Below are positions 7,194 through 15,505 of a DNA stretch of 64,000 nt, in pieces (position 1 is the first letter of the stretch; each line of letters starts with the position of its first letter). The DNA is taken from contig NZ_CP108514.1 in the NCBI RefSeq assembly GCF_035989305.1, forward strand, positions 2,790,501 through 2,854,500, read 5' to 3'. A program made the position numbers and the translations under genes. The notes under the pieces were generated by a model, which saw only the letters and a program-made list of their open reading frames with translations, was not told the origin of the DNA and did not search any database. Origin of the DNA: Streptomyces sp. NBC_01233. Its GTDB lineage: Bacteria; Actinomycetota; Actinomycetes; Streptomycetales; Streptomycetaceae.

Positions 7194-7787
7194 ATGGCGA
7201 ACACCCGTTCCCTCACCTCCGCCCCCGCTGCGACCGCCTCCCTGACCTATCCGCCTCATCCGCGCCACCGGCTGCGTTCCGTGGACCGGGACGAGGCGGC
7301 CCGGGTCGTGGACCTGCTCCCGCCCGGGGCCACCTGGCTGCCCGCGCCGCAGCACACCCTCCCGACGCTCCCGGGGCAGCCGCCGATGGTCGGCTACCTG
7401 GTGCTCGTACCGGCCGACCAGCAGCCGCCGATCGGCTTCGCCCCGCACACCGTGGCCGCCCCGCTCGCGCCCGCCCCGGCCCCGACCGCGACGGCCCTGG
7501 CGGGCGACGCCCTGGTCCGCATCGACTCGGCGCGGCGCACCGCCGAGGTCGACGGCCGGGTGCTCGACCTGACGTACCTGGAGTTCGAGCTGCTGGCCCA
7601 TCTGGTGCAGCACCCGCACCGGGTGCACAGCCGGGACCGGCTGGTCACCACGGTCTGGGGCTACGGGCACGTCGGCGACGGCCGGACCGTGGACGTCCAC
7701 ATCGCCCGTCTGCGCCGCAAGCTGGGCGCGGCCCACCGCGGTGCGATCCAGACGGTGCGCCGGGTGGGCTACAAGTACGCCCCCTGA
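7194..7787 (+). CDS. Orphan OmpR/PhoB-type winged-helix protein without receiver domain
   Basis: The 197-residue protein has a C-terminal OmpR-type winged helix (about residues 105-197): LTYLEFELLAHLVQHPHRVHSRDRLVTTVWG, then GRTVDVHIARLRRKLG and the wing end VRRVGYKYAP. The first 100 residues are Pro/Ala-rich and contain none of the phospho-receiver landmarks (no DD pair, no acceptor Asp, no conserved Thr/Lys), so it is not a normal response regulator and must be activated in some other way. Its position close behind glnII suggests a role in nitrogen control, though that is only context. It is followed by a strong bidirectional terminator. Confidence 0.85.
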   Translation: MANTRSLTSAPAATASLTYPPHPRHRLRSVDRDEAARVVDLLPPGATWLPAPQHTLPTLPGQPPMVGYLVLVPADQQPPIGFAPHTVAAPLAPAPAPTATALAGDALVRIDSARRTAEVDGRVLDLTYLEFELLAHLVQHPHRVHSRDRLVTTVWGYGHVGDGRTVDVHIARLRRKLGAAHRGAIQTVRRVGYKYAP

Positions 7788-7808
7788 CCGGCCGGTCGAC
7801 CGTACGCG

Positions 7809-7843
7809 GCGGGCCCGTACTCCCGGGTGGAGTACGGGCCCGC
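7809..7843. terminator. Bidirectional terminator between the winged-helix and PepSY genes
   Basis: GCGGGCCCGTACTCC (7809-7823) and GGAGTACGGGCCCGC (7829-7843) are perfect 15-base inverted arms around a five-base loop. The hairpin lies between two convergent genes and would serve both. Confidence 0.85.
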
Positions 7844-7873
7844 GCGCGTCGGACGGTCAGCTGCCGAGGCGGC

Positions 7874-9361
7874 TCAGGCGGCCGAGGCGGCTCGGGCGGC
7901 GGCCTTGGCGCGCAGGCCCGCGACGAAGCCCAGCAGGACGTCGACCACGAGGAAGACGGCCAGGCTGATCCCGAGCAGCGGGATGAACCAGCCGACCACG
8001 CCCGTCACCGCGGCCAGCGGCAGCAGCGTGGTCACCGGCAGCTTCCGCCAGGCGCCGCGCGGCTGCGCCCGGCCCACGGACAGCTTGCGGTCCTTCGTCG
8101 GCCGGCGCAGCCACCACATGCGGTAGCCCCAGAAGACGAGGAACATCACGGCGACGGCGAGCGCGGCCAGCACGATCTGGTTGGCGAGCCCGAAGGTCTG
8201 GCCCATGTGCAGGTCGATGCCGAAGCGGGTCATCTTGGCGAGCAGGGGGTAGTCGGCGAAGCGCAGTTCGTCCATGATCCGGCCGTCCGCGGGGTCGACC
8301 GCGACCGCGTCGAGGTGCACCGGCACCTGCTTGTCCTGCTCCTTGATCACGTACCCCTTGCCCTTGGCGGGCAGGGTCACGCGGATCGCCTCGGTGACTC
8401 CGGCGTCCCGGGCGGCGTCCACGGCCCGGTCGAGGCCGACGTCGGCCGTGGGCGCATGGGCGGGCATCTGCGTGCCCTCGGGCATGGTGTGGCCCGCGTG
8501 TTCGTCGGCGCCGCCGGACTCCGCCCCCGGCTTCAGCTTGGCGGAGACGGCCGGCGTGGCCCCGCCGAGACTGTCCTGGAGCTGCCCGATGTTCTCGCCG
8601 ACGCACTTCGACCAGGTCAGGCCGGTGGCGGAGAGGACGACGAGCCCGGCGACGGACCACAGGCCGACGGCCCCGTGCCAGGACAGGGTGCGGCGGCGGC
8701 CGGTGGCCTTGCGGTCCGGGAGGACGATCCCCCAGCTACCGCTGGGAGGTGCCCCCAGCGACTTCCGCTTGCGGCGGCGGCCGATCCACAGGGCGAGGCC
8801 GCCGAGCGCGACCACCCACATCCAGCTCGCGGCGAGTTCGCTGTAGTTCCGGCCGAACTCCCCGAGCTGGAGGCTGGAGTGGAACTCGCTCAGCCAGGCG
8901 CGCAGGGGCAGCGCGTCACCGACGGTTTCGATCTGCCCGCGGACCTCGGCCGTATACGGATCGACGAACACGGTGAGGGTCCCGCCCTCCGGGAGCCCCT
9001 CGCTCTCCATGATCACCCGGGTGGTGGCCTCGGCGTCGGGGGCCGGCCACACGGACACGACCGAGCCCTCGGGGGCGGCGACCTTGGCCGCCTCGACCTG
9101 GGCGCTGAGCGGCAGGACGCTCTCGCCGACGCGGGCGACGGTCAGCTCGTCGGAGTAGACGATCTTCTCGGCCTGCCAGGAGGCCGCGTAGAGCAGGCCG
9201 GTGGCGGAGGCGAGGAACAGCAGGGGGGCGATGAGCAGGCCCGCGTAGAAGTGCATGCGCAGGAGCAGCGGCCGCAGGGCGGCCCGGCCGCCGCGGCTCT
9301 TGGGTATGCCGGATGGGTCGGCGTCCGGGGTCCGGACGTCCTGAACCTCGTCAAGAGACAT
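7874..9361 (-). CDS. PepSY-associated transmembrane protein
   Basis: The 495-residue protein has the layout of PepSY_TM proteins. A first membrane helix (about residues 37-58, RMHFYAGLLIAPLLFLASATGLLY) is followed by a large extracellular region with PepSY-like segments, a second helix (about 185-205), a third (about 230-250), another extracellular region, and two C-terminal helix pairs. The RPLLLRMHFYAG and DLHMGQTFGLANQI stretches keep the His residues typical of the family. The second extracellular part is Met/His-rich (DEHAGHTMPEGTQMPAH), like the neighbouring gene. PepSY_TM proteins are linked to iron or copper reduction and to peptidase inhibition. The ATG at 9361 has a GAGG ribosome site; 12 more in-frame codons upstream lack one. 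Residues LGAPPSGSWGI come from an inserted palindromic repeat (8727-8756). Confidence 0.85.
   Translation of the reverse strand: MSLDEVQDVRTPDADPSGIPKSRGGRAALRPLLLRMHFYAGLLIAPLLFLASATGLLYAASWQAEKIVYSDELTVARVGESVLPLSAQVEAAKVAAPEGSVVSVWPAPDAEATTRVIMESEGLPEGGTLTVFVDPYTAEVRGQIETVGDALPLRAWLSEFHSSLQLGEFGRNYSELAASWMWVVALGGLALWIGRRRKRKSLGAPPSGSWGIVLPDRKATGRRRTLSWHGAVGLWSVAGLVVLSATGLTWSKCVGENIGQLQDSLGGATPAVSAKLKPGAESGGADEHAGHTMPEGTQMPAHAPTADVGLDRAVDAARDAGVTEAIRVTLPAKGKGYVIKEQDKQVPVHLDAVAVDPADGRIMDELRFADYPLLAKMTRFGIDLHMGQTFGLANQIVLAALAVAVMFLVFWGYRMWWLRRPTKDRKLSVGRAQPRGAWRKLPVTTLLPLAAVTGVVGWFIPLLGISLAVFLVVDVLLGFVAGLRAKAAARAASAA
8727..8756 (-). repeat. Miniature palindromic repeat inside the PepSY gene (copy 1)
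   Basis: On the coding strand this reads GGGGGCACCTCCCAGC, four bases, then GCTGGGGGAT. CTCCCAGC and GCTGGGGGA can pair as a hairpin. A nearly identical element lies at 34860-34889 in the repeat-bearing alpha-glucosidase gene. The element adds about ten codons in frame to a cytoplasmic loop. Confidence 0.75.
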
Positions 9362-9440
9362 GGTGGTTCCTCGGTGTCGGCGAAGGCATGGGGACATCGG
9401 CCCCAGGTCTCGCCACCCCTCTCGCCGAGGGAGCGCCGGT

Positions 9441-10313
9441 TCAGGCGCGGGCAGGACGGCCGGGGGCCGTGAAGCGGGGGACCGGGCCGGATCCGGGCGG
9501 CCCGCGGCGCACCACGGCGTGGGCGTGCACGGCCCCGCGCAGGCGGCGCGGCCGCTCGCAGGGTGCGGGGAAGGCGGGCGGGGCCGGTACGGCGGCCGCC
9601 CGCGCCCGCACCAGGGCGAGTGCGCGGGCGAGCGGTCGGGCCGCGTGCAGTGCGGCGGCGCCCAGGACCCGGGCCAGCCGGAAGACGGCGGCCTCGCCGC
9701 GCGCCAGCCAGGCGGCGCAGAGCAGTCCGGCGAGCAGGTGCGCGGCGATCATCCCGACGCCGCCGTCGGCGGCCATCCAGGCCATGTCGGCCATGCCCGC
9801 CAGATCGGCCGTCCCGGCCGCATCGGCCATCCCGGCCGGGTCCGGCATCCCGGCGACATCGGCCATCCCGGCCCCGTCCGGCATCCCGGCGACATCGGCC
9901 GTCCGAGCCGCGTCCGCAACCCCGGCGGCATCGGCCGTCCCGGCCGCGTGGGCCATGCCCGCCACATCAGCCGGGTCCCCCGCACCGGGGATGCCGGCCG
10001 CGGGCATGTGGTGGTGGTGCCCCTCCGCCGCCGCGGGGGCGGCGGCGACGTGCACCGCGGCCCGGCTCCCCGAGAAGACGAGGTGCAGCACCCCCTGGAC
10101 GGCGAGCACGGCCGCGGTGATCCCCACGGGCCCCCGCCGCCGCCCGGCGGCGAGGCAGGCGAGCCCGCCGGTCACGGCGAAAGCGCTCAGAAGACCGACC
10201 AGGGGGATATCCGTACCGGACATGTACGAATGCCCCACCGCACCCAAAGCCACGCACATCGCCGCGAATATTGCGGCCCGCGTGGCGCGCAGGGGCGCGG
10301 ATTCCTCAGACAT
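9441..10313 (-). CDS. Membrane protein with Met/Ala/Gly/Asp hexapeptide repeats and a His cluster
   Basis: The 290-residue protein has about three N-terminal membrane helices (residues 12-30, 38-60 and 68-85) and then GHHHHMPAAG. Next comes a repeat of roughly eleven six-residue units of the form x-D-x-A-G-M (for example ADVAGMPDGAGM), a further hydrophobic segment (MIAAHLLAGLLCAAWLARG) and a basic Pro/Ala-rich tail. It lies 79 bases upstream of the PepSY gene on the same strand and is probably cotranscribed with it. Clustered His and regularly spaced Met suggest binding of a soft metal such as copper in an extracytoplasmic loop; this is inference from composition. The ATG at 10313 was chosen over an upstream ORF start because the latter overlaps the divergent gene. 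Confidence 0.72.
   Translation of the reverse strand: MSEESAPLRATRAAIFAAMCVALGAVGHSYMSGTDIPLVGLLSAFAVTGGLACLAAGRRRGPVGITAAVLAVQGVLHLVFSGSRAAVHVAAAPAAAEGHHHHMPAAGIPGAGDPADVAGMAHAAGTADAAGVADAARTADVAGMPDGAGMADVAGMPDPAGMADAAGTADLAGMADMAWMAADGGVGMIAAHLLAGLLCAAWLARGEAAVFRLARVLGAAALHAARPLARALALVRARAAAVPAPPAFPAPCERPRRLRGAVHAHAVVRRGPPGSGPVPRFTAPGRPARA
9778..9976 (-). repeat. Degenerate 18-bp tandem repeat within the Met/His-rich membrane protein
   Basis: About eleven units of 18 bases encode the hexapeptide series x-D-x-A-G-M/T/V. On the plus strand the unit looks like CCGGCGACATCGGCCAT with variants. The period is kept throughout while individual bases drift, as expected for an expanded coding repeat that is translated in one frame. 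Confidence 0.75.
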
Positions 10314-10381
10314 GGCCGGGACATGTTCGCACGGGGCGGCCCGGTGGCGCCCGCCAGAGGGCGGTATCCGATCATGGAAGC

Positions 10382-10969
10382 GTGAAGGCAATTCCACTGG
10401 GAGCGGTGTACGCCGGCGGAGTCCAGCTCGGGGCGTACGCCCTGGAGCGGATGGGGGCGGCGGAGCGGGATCGGCTGCTGCGCAACTGCTCGACGAACGT
10501 CGACAACCTCGCCGCCGGGCGCTGGGAGACGCTGCTGAGCAGCGCCGTCGTCGTCGAGGAGCCGATGCCCCTGCCCTACGCCCTGCTGCTCGTCGCGGTC
10601 CTCGGGTACGCCGAGTACGCGTACGGCGCCTGGTGGACGGCCGCGGTGTTCCTGTTCGGGCACGCCACGGCGACCCTCCTCGTGTACGGCGCCCTGCGCA
10701 GGACGGCCGATCCGGGAACCCGGCGCGCCCTGGACGTGGGGACGAGTTACGGCTTCAACGCCGTGCTCGGCGCACTGACCTCGGCCCTGCCGCGCGGAGC
10801 GGTCCGCACCGCCGCCCGGGCCGGCCTGCTCGCGCTCGCCGCGGCGCCCGTACTGAAGCGCGGGCGGACCTTCACCGACGCCGGACACCTGGCGGCGCTC
10901 GGGATCGGCATCGGGGTCTCACTGGCCCTCGATTGTCTTTCCGGTGCGAAACATCAGAAAATTGCCTGA
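10382..10969 (+). CDS. Rhomboid-like integral membrane protein
   Basis: The 195-residue protein is mostly hydrophobic, with about five to six membrane segments. It has a Ser motif, DVGTSYGFNAVLGAL (GxSxG, about residue 120), and a later His in DAGHLAALGIGIG (about residue 177). In rhomboid proteases a Ser in a GxS motif and a His two helices later form the catalytic pair, so both parts are present here, though the N-terminal half lacks the canonical rhomboid HxxxN signature. It belongs with the rhomboid-like proteins common in Streptomyces; protease activity is uncertain. The GTG at 10382 begins in the short spacer with the divergent gene at 10313. Confidence 0.75.
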   Translation: MKAIPLGAVYAGGVQLGAYALERMGAAERDRLLRNCSTNVDNLAAGRWETLLSSAVVVEEPMPLPYALLLVAVLGYAEYAYGAWWTAAVFLFGHATATLLVYGALRRTADPGTRRALDVGTSYGFNAVLGALTSALPRGAVRTAARAGLLALAAAPVLKRGRTFTDAGHLAALGIGIGVSLALDCLSGAKHQKIA

Positions 10970-11003
10970 ATCGCCGCATGACCGTACCGCTGGAGCCGCC
11001 ACG

Positions 11004-11801
11004 ATGACCGTCACTCCCTCCACCACCGTCGCCAACCTCCGCGACCTGGGTGGCACCCCGCTCCCCGGCGGCCGCACCGTCCGCCCGGGCCTGGTGCTGC
11101 GCTCCGGCCAGCTCGACCGGCTCGACCTCGACGCCGATCCGGTGGTGGCCGCGCTGGGCGTGCGGACCGTCATCGACTTCCGCACGGACGCAGAGCGCGC
11201 CGACCACCCCGACCGGATACCCGGCGGGGCCCGGCTGCTGATCGGCGACGTCCTCGCGGACAAGCTGAGGGAGGCCGGCAAGAAGCCCGCCGCGTCGCAG
11301 CTCAAGCACCTGCTGTCCGACCCGGCGGTGGCCGAGGAGCACCTGGGCGGGGGCAAGGCCCAGGCCCTGTTCGCCGACACCTACCGGTCCTTCGTGAACT
11401 CCGTCTCCGCGCAGGCCGCGTACCGCATGCTGCTCACCGAGGCAGCCGACCCCACGGCCGGCCCGCTGCTCTTCCACTGCACGGCCGGCAAGGACCGGAC
11501 CGGCTGGGGCGCGACGGTCATCCTGGCGCTGCTCGGCGCGGACGACGAGACCCTGATGGCCGAGTACCTCTCCGTCAACCCCGCGGTCAAGCAGGCCTTC
11601 GCCCCGATGATCGAGGGTTTCACCGCGGCCGGCGGCGACCCGGACATCGCGCTCGCCCTGATCGGCGTCTTCCCCTCCTACCTGGAGGCGGCGCTGGACG
11701 AGATGGAGACGCGCTACGGCTCCATGGAGAAGTACGTCCGCGAGGGACTCGGCGTCCCCGACGAGACCGTCGACGCACTGCGCGCCCGCCTGGTGGCCTG
11801 A
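11004..11801 (+). CDS. Tyrosine-protein phosphatase (Y_phosphatase3 / PtpB-like)
   Basis: The 265-residue protein carries the phosphatase P-loop HCTAGKDRTGWG (about residue 161), which is the HCxxxKDRTG variant of the PtpB-type dual-specificity family. It begins with NLRDLGGTPLPGGRTVRPG, the conserved start of that family, and has DFRTDAERADHP. These enzymes hydrolyse phospho-Tyr and sometimes phosphoinositides; the Lys in the P-loop is associated with lipid phosphate preference. No signal peptide is seen, so it acts in the cytoplasm unless exported by another route. Its ATG is 34 bases after the rhomboid-like gene, suggesting one transcript. Confidence 0.92.
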   Translation: MTVTPSTTVANLRDLGGTPLPGGRTVRPGLVLRSGQLDRLDLDADPVVAALGVRTVIDFRTDAERADHPDRIPGGARLLIGDVLADKLREAGKKPAASQLKHLLSDPAVAEEHLGGGKAQALFADTYRSFVNSVSAQAAYRMLLTEAADPTAGPLLFHCTAGKDRTGWGATVILALLGADDETLMAEYLSVNPAVKQAFAPMIEGFTAAGGDPDIALALIGVFPSYLEAALDEMETRYGSMEKYVREGLGVPDETVDALRARLVA

Positions 11802-11808
11802 CCCCGTA

Positions 11809-11840
11809 GCCGGGTCGCCCGCCCTGCGGCCCGACCCGGC
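11809..11840 (+). terminator. Hairpin after the tyrosine phosphatase gene
   Basis: GCCGGGTCG (11809-11817) and CGACCCGGC (11832-11840) are perfect nine-base arms separated by 14 bases. The hairpin begins eight bases after the stop codon. Confidence 0.7.
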
Positions 11841-11909
11841 ACCCCCGCGGAGGGGGCGAGAGGCCCTCCGGACGGGTGACCATCCGACGATTCGCTCGTT
11901 CTGCTGAAC

Positions 11910-13841
11910 GTGACTGCGCCGGATACCGCCAACCGCCCCCTGCCTCCCGTGCCGCCGGACGTCGAGCAGGCCGAAGCCGCCATCGTCGAGCACTATCCGC
12001 GGCTGGTGCGGCTCGCCTATCTGGTGCTGCCGCCCGCCCTCGGCCGCAACCGGCGGGTGCTCACCGCCCACTCGCTTGTCCAGCGGGCGCTGCCGCGCGG
12101 GCGGCGGGACTCGGCGGCGGCCGCGGCGGCCGTACAGGGCGGGGTTCCGGGCCAGCGGGCCGGGGCGGCCGACTCCGGTTACGCCTACGTCCGGCTGCGC
12201 GTGCTGCGCGCCGCCCTGGAGGCGGGGATCGCGCTGACCTTCCGGGCGCTGCCCCGGCGCGCGCAGCTCCCGCCGCTGCTCCCCCAGGTCTGGGGGCTGC
12301 GGCTGTTCCCCCGTTCGGGCGGGGCCGAGGAACTCGCCCTCGACCAGTGGCTGGCCACCCTCGACGGGCCCGGCCGGGCCGCCTGCGTGCTGCGGGCCCT
12401 GGAGCGGCTGCCCGAGCCGGAGGTGCTCCGGGTGCTCGACGAGGCCGGGGTGCCGGATCCGGCCGCCGCCGTCGCCGAGTCCGGGGATCCGGCGAACGAC
12501 GCCCTGTTCGCCTCCCCCGAGTTCGACCCGTGCGTGCTCCAGGCCCGTCCCACCGACCTGCTGCGGCGGCGCCGGCTCGGCCGGGCCGCGCTGGCCGCCG
12601 CGGCCGCCCTCGCCGTGTGCGGGGCGCTGCTCGCGCTGCCCGGCGGGGGCTGGGGCTCGGACGGGGCCGCCGCCCCGCTCTACTCCCGCAACGCCGCGGC
12701 CGAGCAGGCCCTGGATCCCGGGAAGCTGGTCCGGGCCGCGCCCGCGCTGTGGCGCACGTCCTCCCGTACGGACTTCTCCACCTGGCCCGCCCGCGGGGAC
12801 CGCGCCGACGACACCGCCCTGCTGCGCCGGGCGCTGGCGGCCTGGGCCCGGCCCGGCTCCTCCGTGGTCGTCTCGGCCACGCCGGGGACGCCCGCCGGAC
12901 CGCCGATGGGGCCGGCGCAGCTGCTGTTCGCGGGCGCCGTCGACCAGGCCGTCGTGGTCCTGTTCCACGACGGCCTGCGGGTGGTCCGCTACGCCGAACC
13001 GCGCACGGGGACCGCCGGCGCCGCCCTCGACTTCGCCCGGACCGACGGCGCCTCGGCCGACACCGCGACCGCGCTGGTGCTCAGCCGGGTCGACGGCAAC
13101 GTCCGCTACCTCACCGCCCCCTGGGTCACCGGCGCCGCCCTGCGGGACCTGCTCAAGCCCGGCGGCCCGGCGGCGGTGCTGAAGCCGGCCCCGGACGGGG
13201 TGACCCCGCCGGTCGCGAGCCCGGCCCCGGCGGGCAGCTGTACGAGCTGGAACGCCCTGTCCCTGACCGGTGACGGCGCCACCCGGCTGATCACCGACCT
13301 CGGCGAACTGACCCCGGCCCGGCTGACGTCGGGCGCGCCGGGCGCCGAGCGGGACGTGACGGAGGCCGCGGAACTCGGGGACTGGTCGAAGATCGCCTGT
13401 CTGCTGCCCTCGGTCCGCTCGCACGGGGTCCGTACGGTCAACGCCTGGACGTACGCGAAGCAGCCGCTGCCGGAGGGCGACGGTACGGCGACCTGGCTCT
13501 GCACCCGGGCCGAGACCTGGCAGGGCGCGGCGGACCGGGTGCAGGTGCAGTTCCTGGCCCCGGGCTCGGCGATGGCGGCGCAGGCGGCCAAGTCCGAGGG
13601 GTCCGCGGCGTGCGGGCTGCGGGAGCCTCGGGTGCTGGCGGGCGTGCTGTGGAAGTCGCGGGCGGGCCAGTGGTACGTCCTGGCGGCGGGCAGTGCACAG
13701 TTCGCCTCGCTGTCGGTGTCGGGCGGTGGGGTGAGCGGGACGGCGAACGGCAGCCGGCTGGCGGTCAAGGCTCCGGCCGGCGCGCAGGTGGACCTGTCGG
13801 GCAGGCTGACGGACGGGACGAAGGCGGGGACGCTGCGTTAG
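11910..13841 (+). CDS. Large membrane-anchored protein of unknown function with sigma-factor-like N-terminus
   Basis: The 643-residue protein has a helical N-terminal domain (about residues 1-200; EHYPRLVRLAYLVLPP resembles sigma-factor region 2, and ACVLRALERLPEPEVLRVLDEAG resembles region 4). A basic stretch RRRRLGRAALAAAAALAVCGALL then forms a single membrane helix (about residues 212-235), followed by roughly 400 extracytoplasmic residues. The outer part contains pairs of Cys (for example GSCTSWN and SKIACLLP) that could form disulfides. An inside-sensor/outside-domain arrangement is plausible, but I do not recognise a characterised family and the sigma-like similarity is by eye. It is followed by a lipoprotein gene in the same direction. 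Confidence 0.75.
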   Translation: MTAPDTANRPLPPVPPDVEQAEAAIVEHYPRLVRLAYLVLPPALGRNRRVLTAHSLVQRALPRGRRDSAAAAAAVQGGVPGQRAGAADSGYAYVRLRVLRAALEAGIALTFRALPRRAQLPPLLPQVWGLRLFPRSGGAEELALDQWLATLDGPGRAACVLRALERLPEPEVLRVLDEAGVPDPAAAVAESGDPANDALFASPEFDPCVLQARPTDLLRRRRLGRAALAAAAALAVCGALLALPGGGWGSDGAAAPLYSRNAAAEQALDPGKLVRAAPALWRTSSRTDFSTWPARGDRADDTALLRRALAAWARPGSSVVVSATPGTPAGPPMGPAQLLFAGAVDQAVVVLFHDGLRVVRYAEPRTGTAGAALDFARTDGASADTATALVLSRVDGNVRYLTAPWVTGAALRDLLKPGGPAAVLKPAPDGVTPPVASPAPAGSCTSWNALSLTGDGATRLITDLGELTPARLTSGAPGAERDVTEAAELGDWSKIACLLPSVRSHGVRTVNAWTYAKQPLPEGDGTATWLCTRAETWQGAADRVQVQFLAPGSAMAAQAAKSEGSAACGLREPRVLAGVLWKSRAGQWYVLAAGSAQFASLSVSGGGVSGTANGSRLAVKAPAGAQVDLSGRLTDGTKAGTLR

Positions 13842-14027
13842 GCGGGGACCGCACCAGGAGGAGGCGGCGGGCCGGGCTGCAGAGGCGGGTGAAGATTCAA
13901 CGACCAAGCCCGGCCGAGGAGTTGGCGGGATCCGGACATGACGGTCGTAGCGCGCACATGGCATGATCGGATTCCGGTTACCGCTCGGTAATCCCCCACA
14001 CCCCTCACCCGCCTGAAGGTCAACCAC

Positions 14028-15428
14028 GTGCGCATGCTCGCCCGACGCCTCCTGCTCCCCGGCCTGACCGCCCTCGCGCTCGCCGCCACCGGCTGCTCCT
14101 CGACACCCCACACCGGCGCCGCCGAACCGGCCGCCCCCGCCCCCCTCACCCCGTCGGCCGACGGCGCGTCCCAGCAGCTCGACGTGGCCGCGGCGCCACA
14201 GGGCTCGCCCACACCCGCGGCCGTGTCCCGGGCAGACGGCAAGGGCAAGACCGAGAAGTCCTCGCTGAAGGTCGCCTCCTACGACAGCAAGAGCGGACGG
14301 GCCGTCATATCCACGGCCCCCGAGGGGCCCACCCGCGCGCCGTCCACGGGCAAGTCCCCCGAGGCCGCCAAGCCCGTCGCGGCGGGCGACGTCATCGCCA
14401 GCGCCCCGGCACCGGGCGCACCCAACGGCCTGCTCGCCAAGGTCACCGAGGTCGTCGGCAAGACCGACCGGGGCACCGAGGTCAAGACCGCCGCCACGAC
14501 GCTGAACTCCGTCCTGGGCGACGACAAGGCCGACGGCAAGGTCCCCGTCGACCCGGCATCGGTCACCGTCGAGCCCCTGATGAAGGGCGTCACCTTCTCC
14601 TGGGCCAAGAGCCAGGGCCTGAAGTTCGGCCCCGAGGGCGCGAAGCTCCCGCTCGGGAACCTGCGGCTCGACGTCGACGCCTCCGTCGACACCGCCCCGG
14701 ACGCGCCCGCCTCGGCCGGCGCCTCGGTGACCGGCTTCGTCCAGCTCGCCCCCCAGGTCGAGTTCTCGTACGACGGCACCCCGGGCGGCGGCGCCGGCCC
14801 GCGCGGCGCCTTCCTCGGGATGAGCGGCGACTGGTCCTCGCAGTGGAAGCTCCAGGGCCGCGCCGCCGCGAGCACCGGAACCCCCAAGCGGATCCCCTTC
14901 GCGAAGCTGCACAGCTCTCCGGTCATCCAGGTCGGCCCGGTTCCGGTCGTCGTCAACCTCGACCTGACCTGCTACATCCAGGTGGAGGCCGACGGCCGCG
15001 TGACCCTCGACGTCCAGCAGGACGTCAAGGGCGACTTCAAGGTCGGCGGCAGCTACGCCTCCGGCAAGGGCTGGACGCCGGTCAGCACGTCGAACGTCCA
15101 GAGCACGCCGGTCCAGGCGACCGTCACCGCCACCGGGCGCGTCAAGGGCGCGCTCGGCGCCGAGGCGTCCGTCGGCCTCTACGGCGCCGTCGGCGTCACC
15201 GCCGACTTCGCCCCCTACCTGCGCGGCGAGGCCGACGCCAAGGCGACCGCGTCCGGCGACGGCAAGACCTCCCTCAACGGCGCCTGGGCGCTGTACGGCG
15301 GATTCGACCTGAGCGGGCAGCTCCACCTCCAGCTGTCCCTGTTCGGCACGCCCGTGTTCGAGCGCAAGATCCCGCTGGGCGCCCTGAACCGCGAGTGGGC
15401 GCTCGCGAGCGGAAGCACCGGGCGGTAG
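14028..15428 (+). CDS. Secreted lipoprotein of unknown function
   Basis: The 466-residue protein starts with basic residues, a hydrophobic helix (LLLPGLTALALAAT) and the lipobox LAATGC, so it should be lipidated and tethered outside the membrane. The mature protein begins with a disordered Ala/Pro/Ser-rich stretch. It continues with a beta-rich region full of short Val/Lys/Asp strands and contains few Cys (one in NLDLTCYIQV). No enzyme motif is visible. The GTG at 14028 has GAAGG eight bases upstream; an ATG two codons later is possible. It may share a transcript with the preceding membrane protein, although 186 bases separate them. Confidence 0.78.
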   Translation: MRMLARRLLLPGLTALALAATGCSSTPHTGAAEPAAPAPLTPSADGASQQLDVAAAPQGSPTPAAVSRADGKGKTEKSSLKVASYDSKSGRAVISTAPEGPTRAPSTGKSPEAAKPVAAGDVIASAPAPGAPNGLLAKVTEVVGKTDRGTEVKTAATTLNSVLGDDKADGKVPVDPASVTVEPLMKGVTFSWAKSQGLKFGPEGAKLPLGNLRLDVDASVDTAPDAPASAGASVTGFVQLAPQVEFSYDGTPGGGAGPRGAFLGMSGDWSSQWKLQGRAAASTGTPKRIPFAKLHSSPVIQVGPVPVVVNLDLTCYIQVEADGRVTLDVQQDVKGDFKVGGSYASGKGWTPVSTSNVQSTPVQATVTATGRVKGALGAEASVGLYGAVGVTADFAPYLRGEADAKATASGDGKTSLNGAWALYGGFDLSGQLHLQLSLFGTPVFERKIPLGALNREWALASGSTGR

Positions 15429-15470
15429 CCGCGCGGCGGCGGGCGGGCGCGAGAAGTCGGCGCAGGGGGC

Positions 15471-15505
15471 TTCTCACCCCCTGTACCCATCAGTACATTG
15501 ACATC
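15471..15505 (+). promoter_or_regulatory. Probable leaderless promoter with TGTAC-N6-GTACA operator
   Basis: TTCTCA (15471-15476) and TACATT (15494-15499) are spaced by 17 bases, suiting a -35/-10 pair. The expected transcription start, about seven bases later, is at or next to the ATG at 15506. No Shine-Dalgarno sequence precedes that ATG, so the mRNA is probably leaderless. Over the spacer and -10 lies a perfect inverted repeat, TGTAC-CCATCA-GTACA (15482-15497), the position expected for a repressor. The TetR gene at 17469 is the obvious candidate. Confidence 0.6.

Noticed and set aside
12280..12300. Third copy of the miniature palindrome (CTCCCCCAGGTCTGGGGG)
   Set aside because: It shares only the CCCCCAG/CTGGGGG stem and lacks the CACCTCCCAGC part, so it is likely a chance coding palindrome.
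10872..15326. 1,484-codon minus-strand ORF over four plus-strand genes
   Set aside because: Composition is that of an antisense shadow, with no recognisable domain; the plus-strand genes carry clear motifs.
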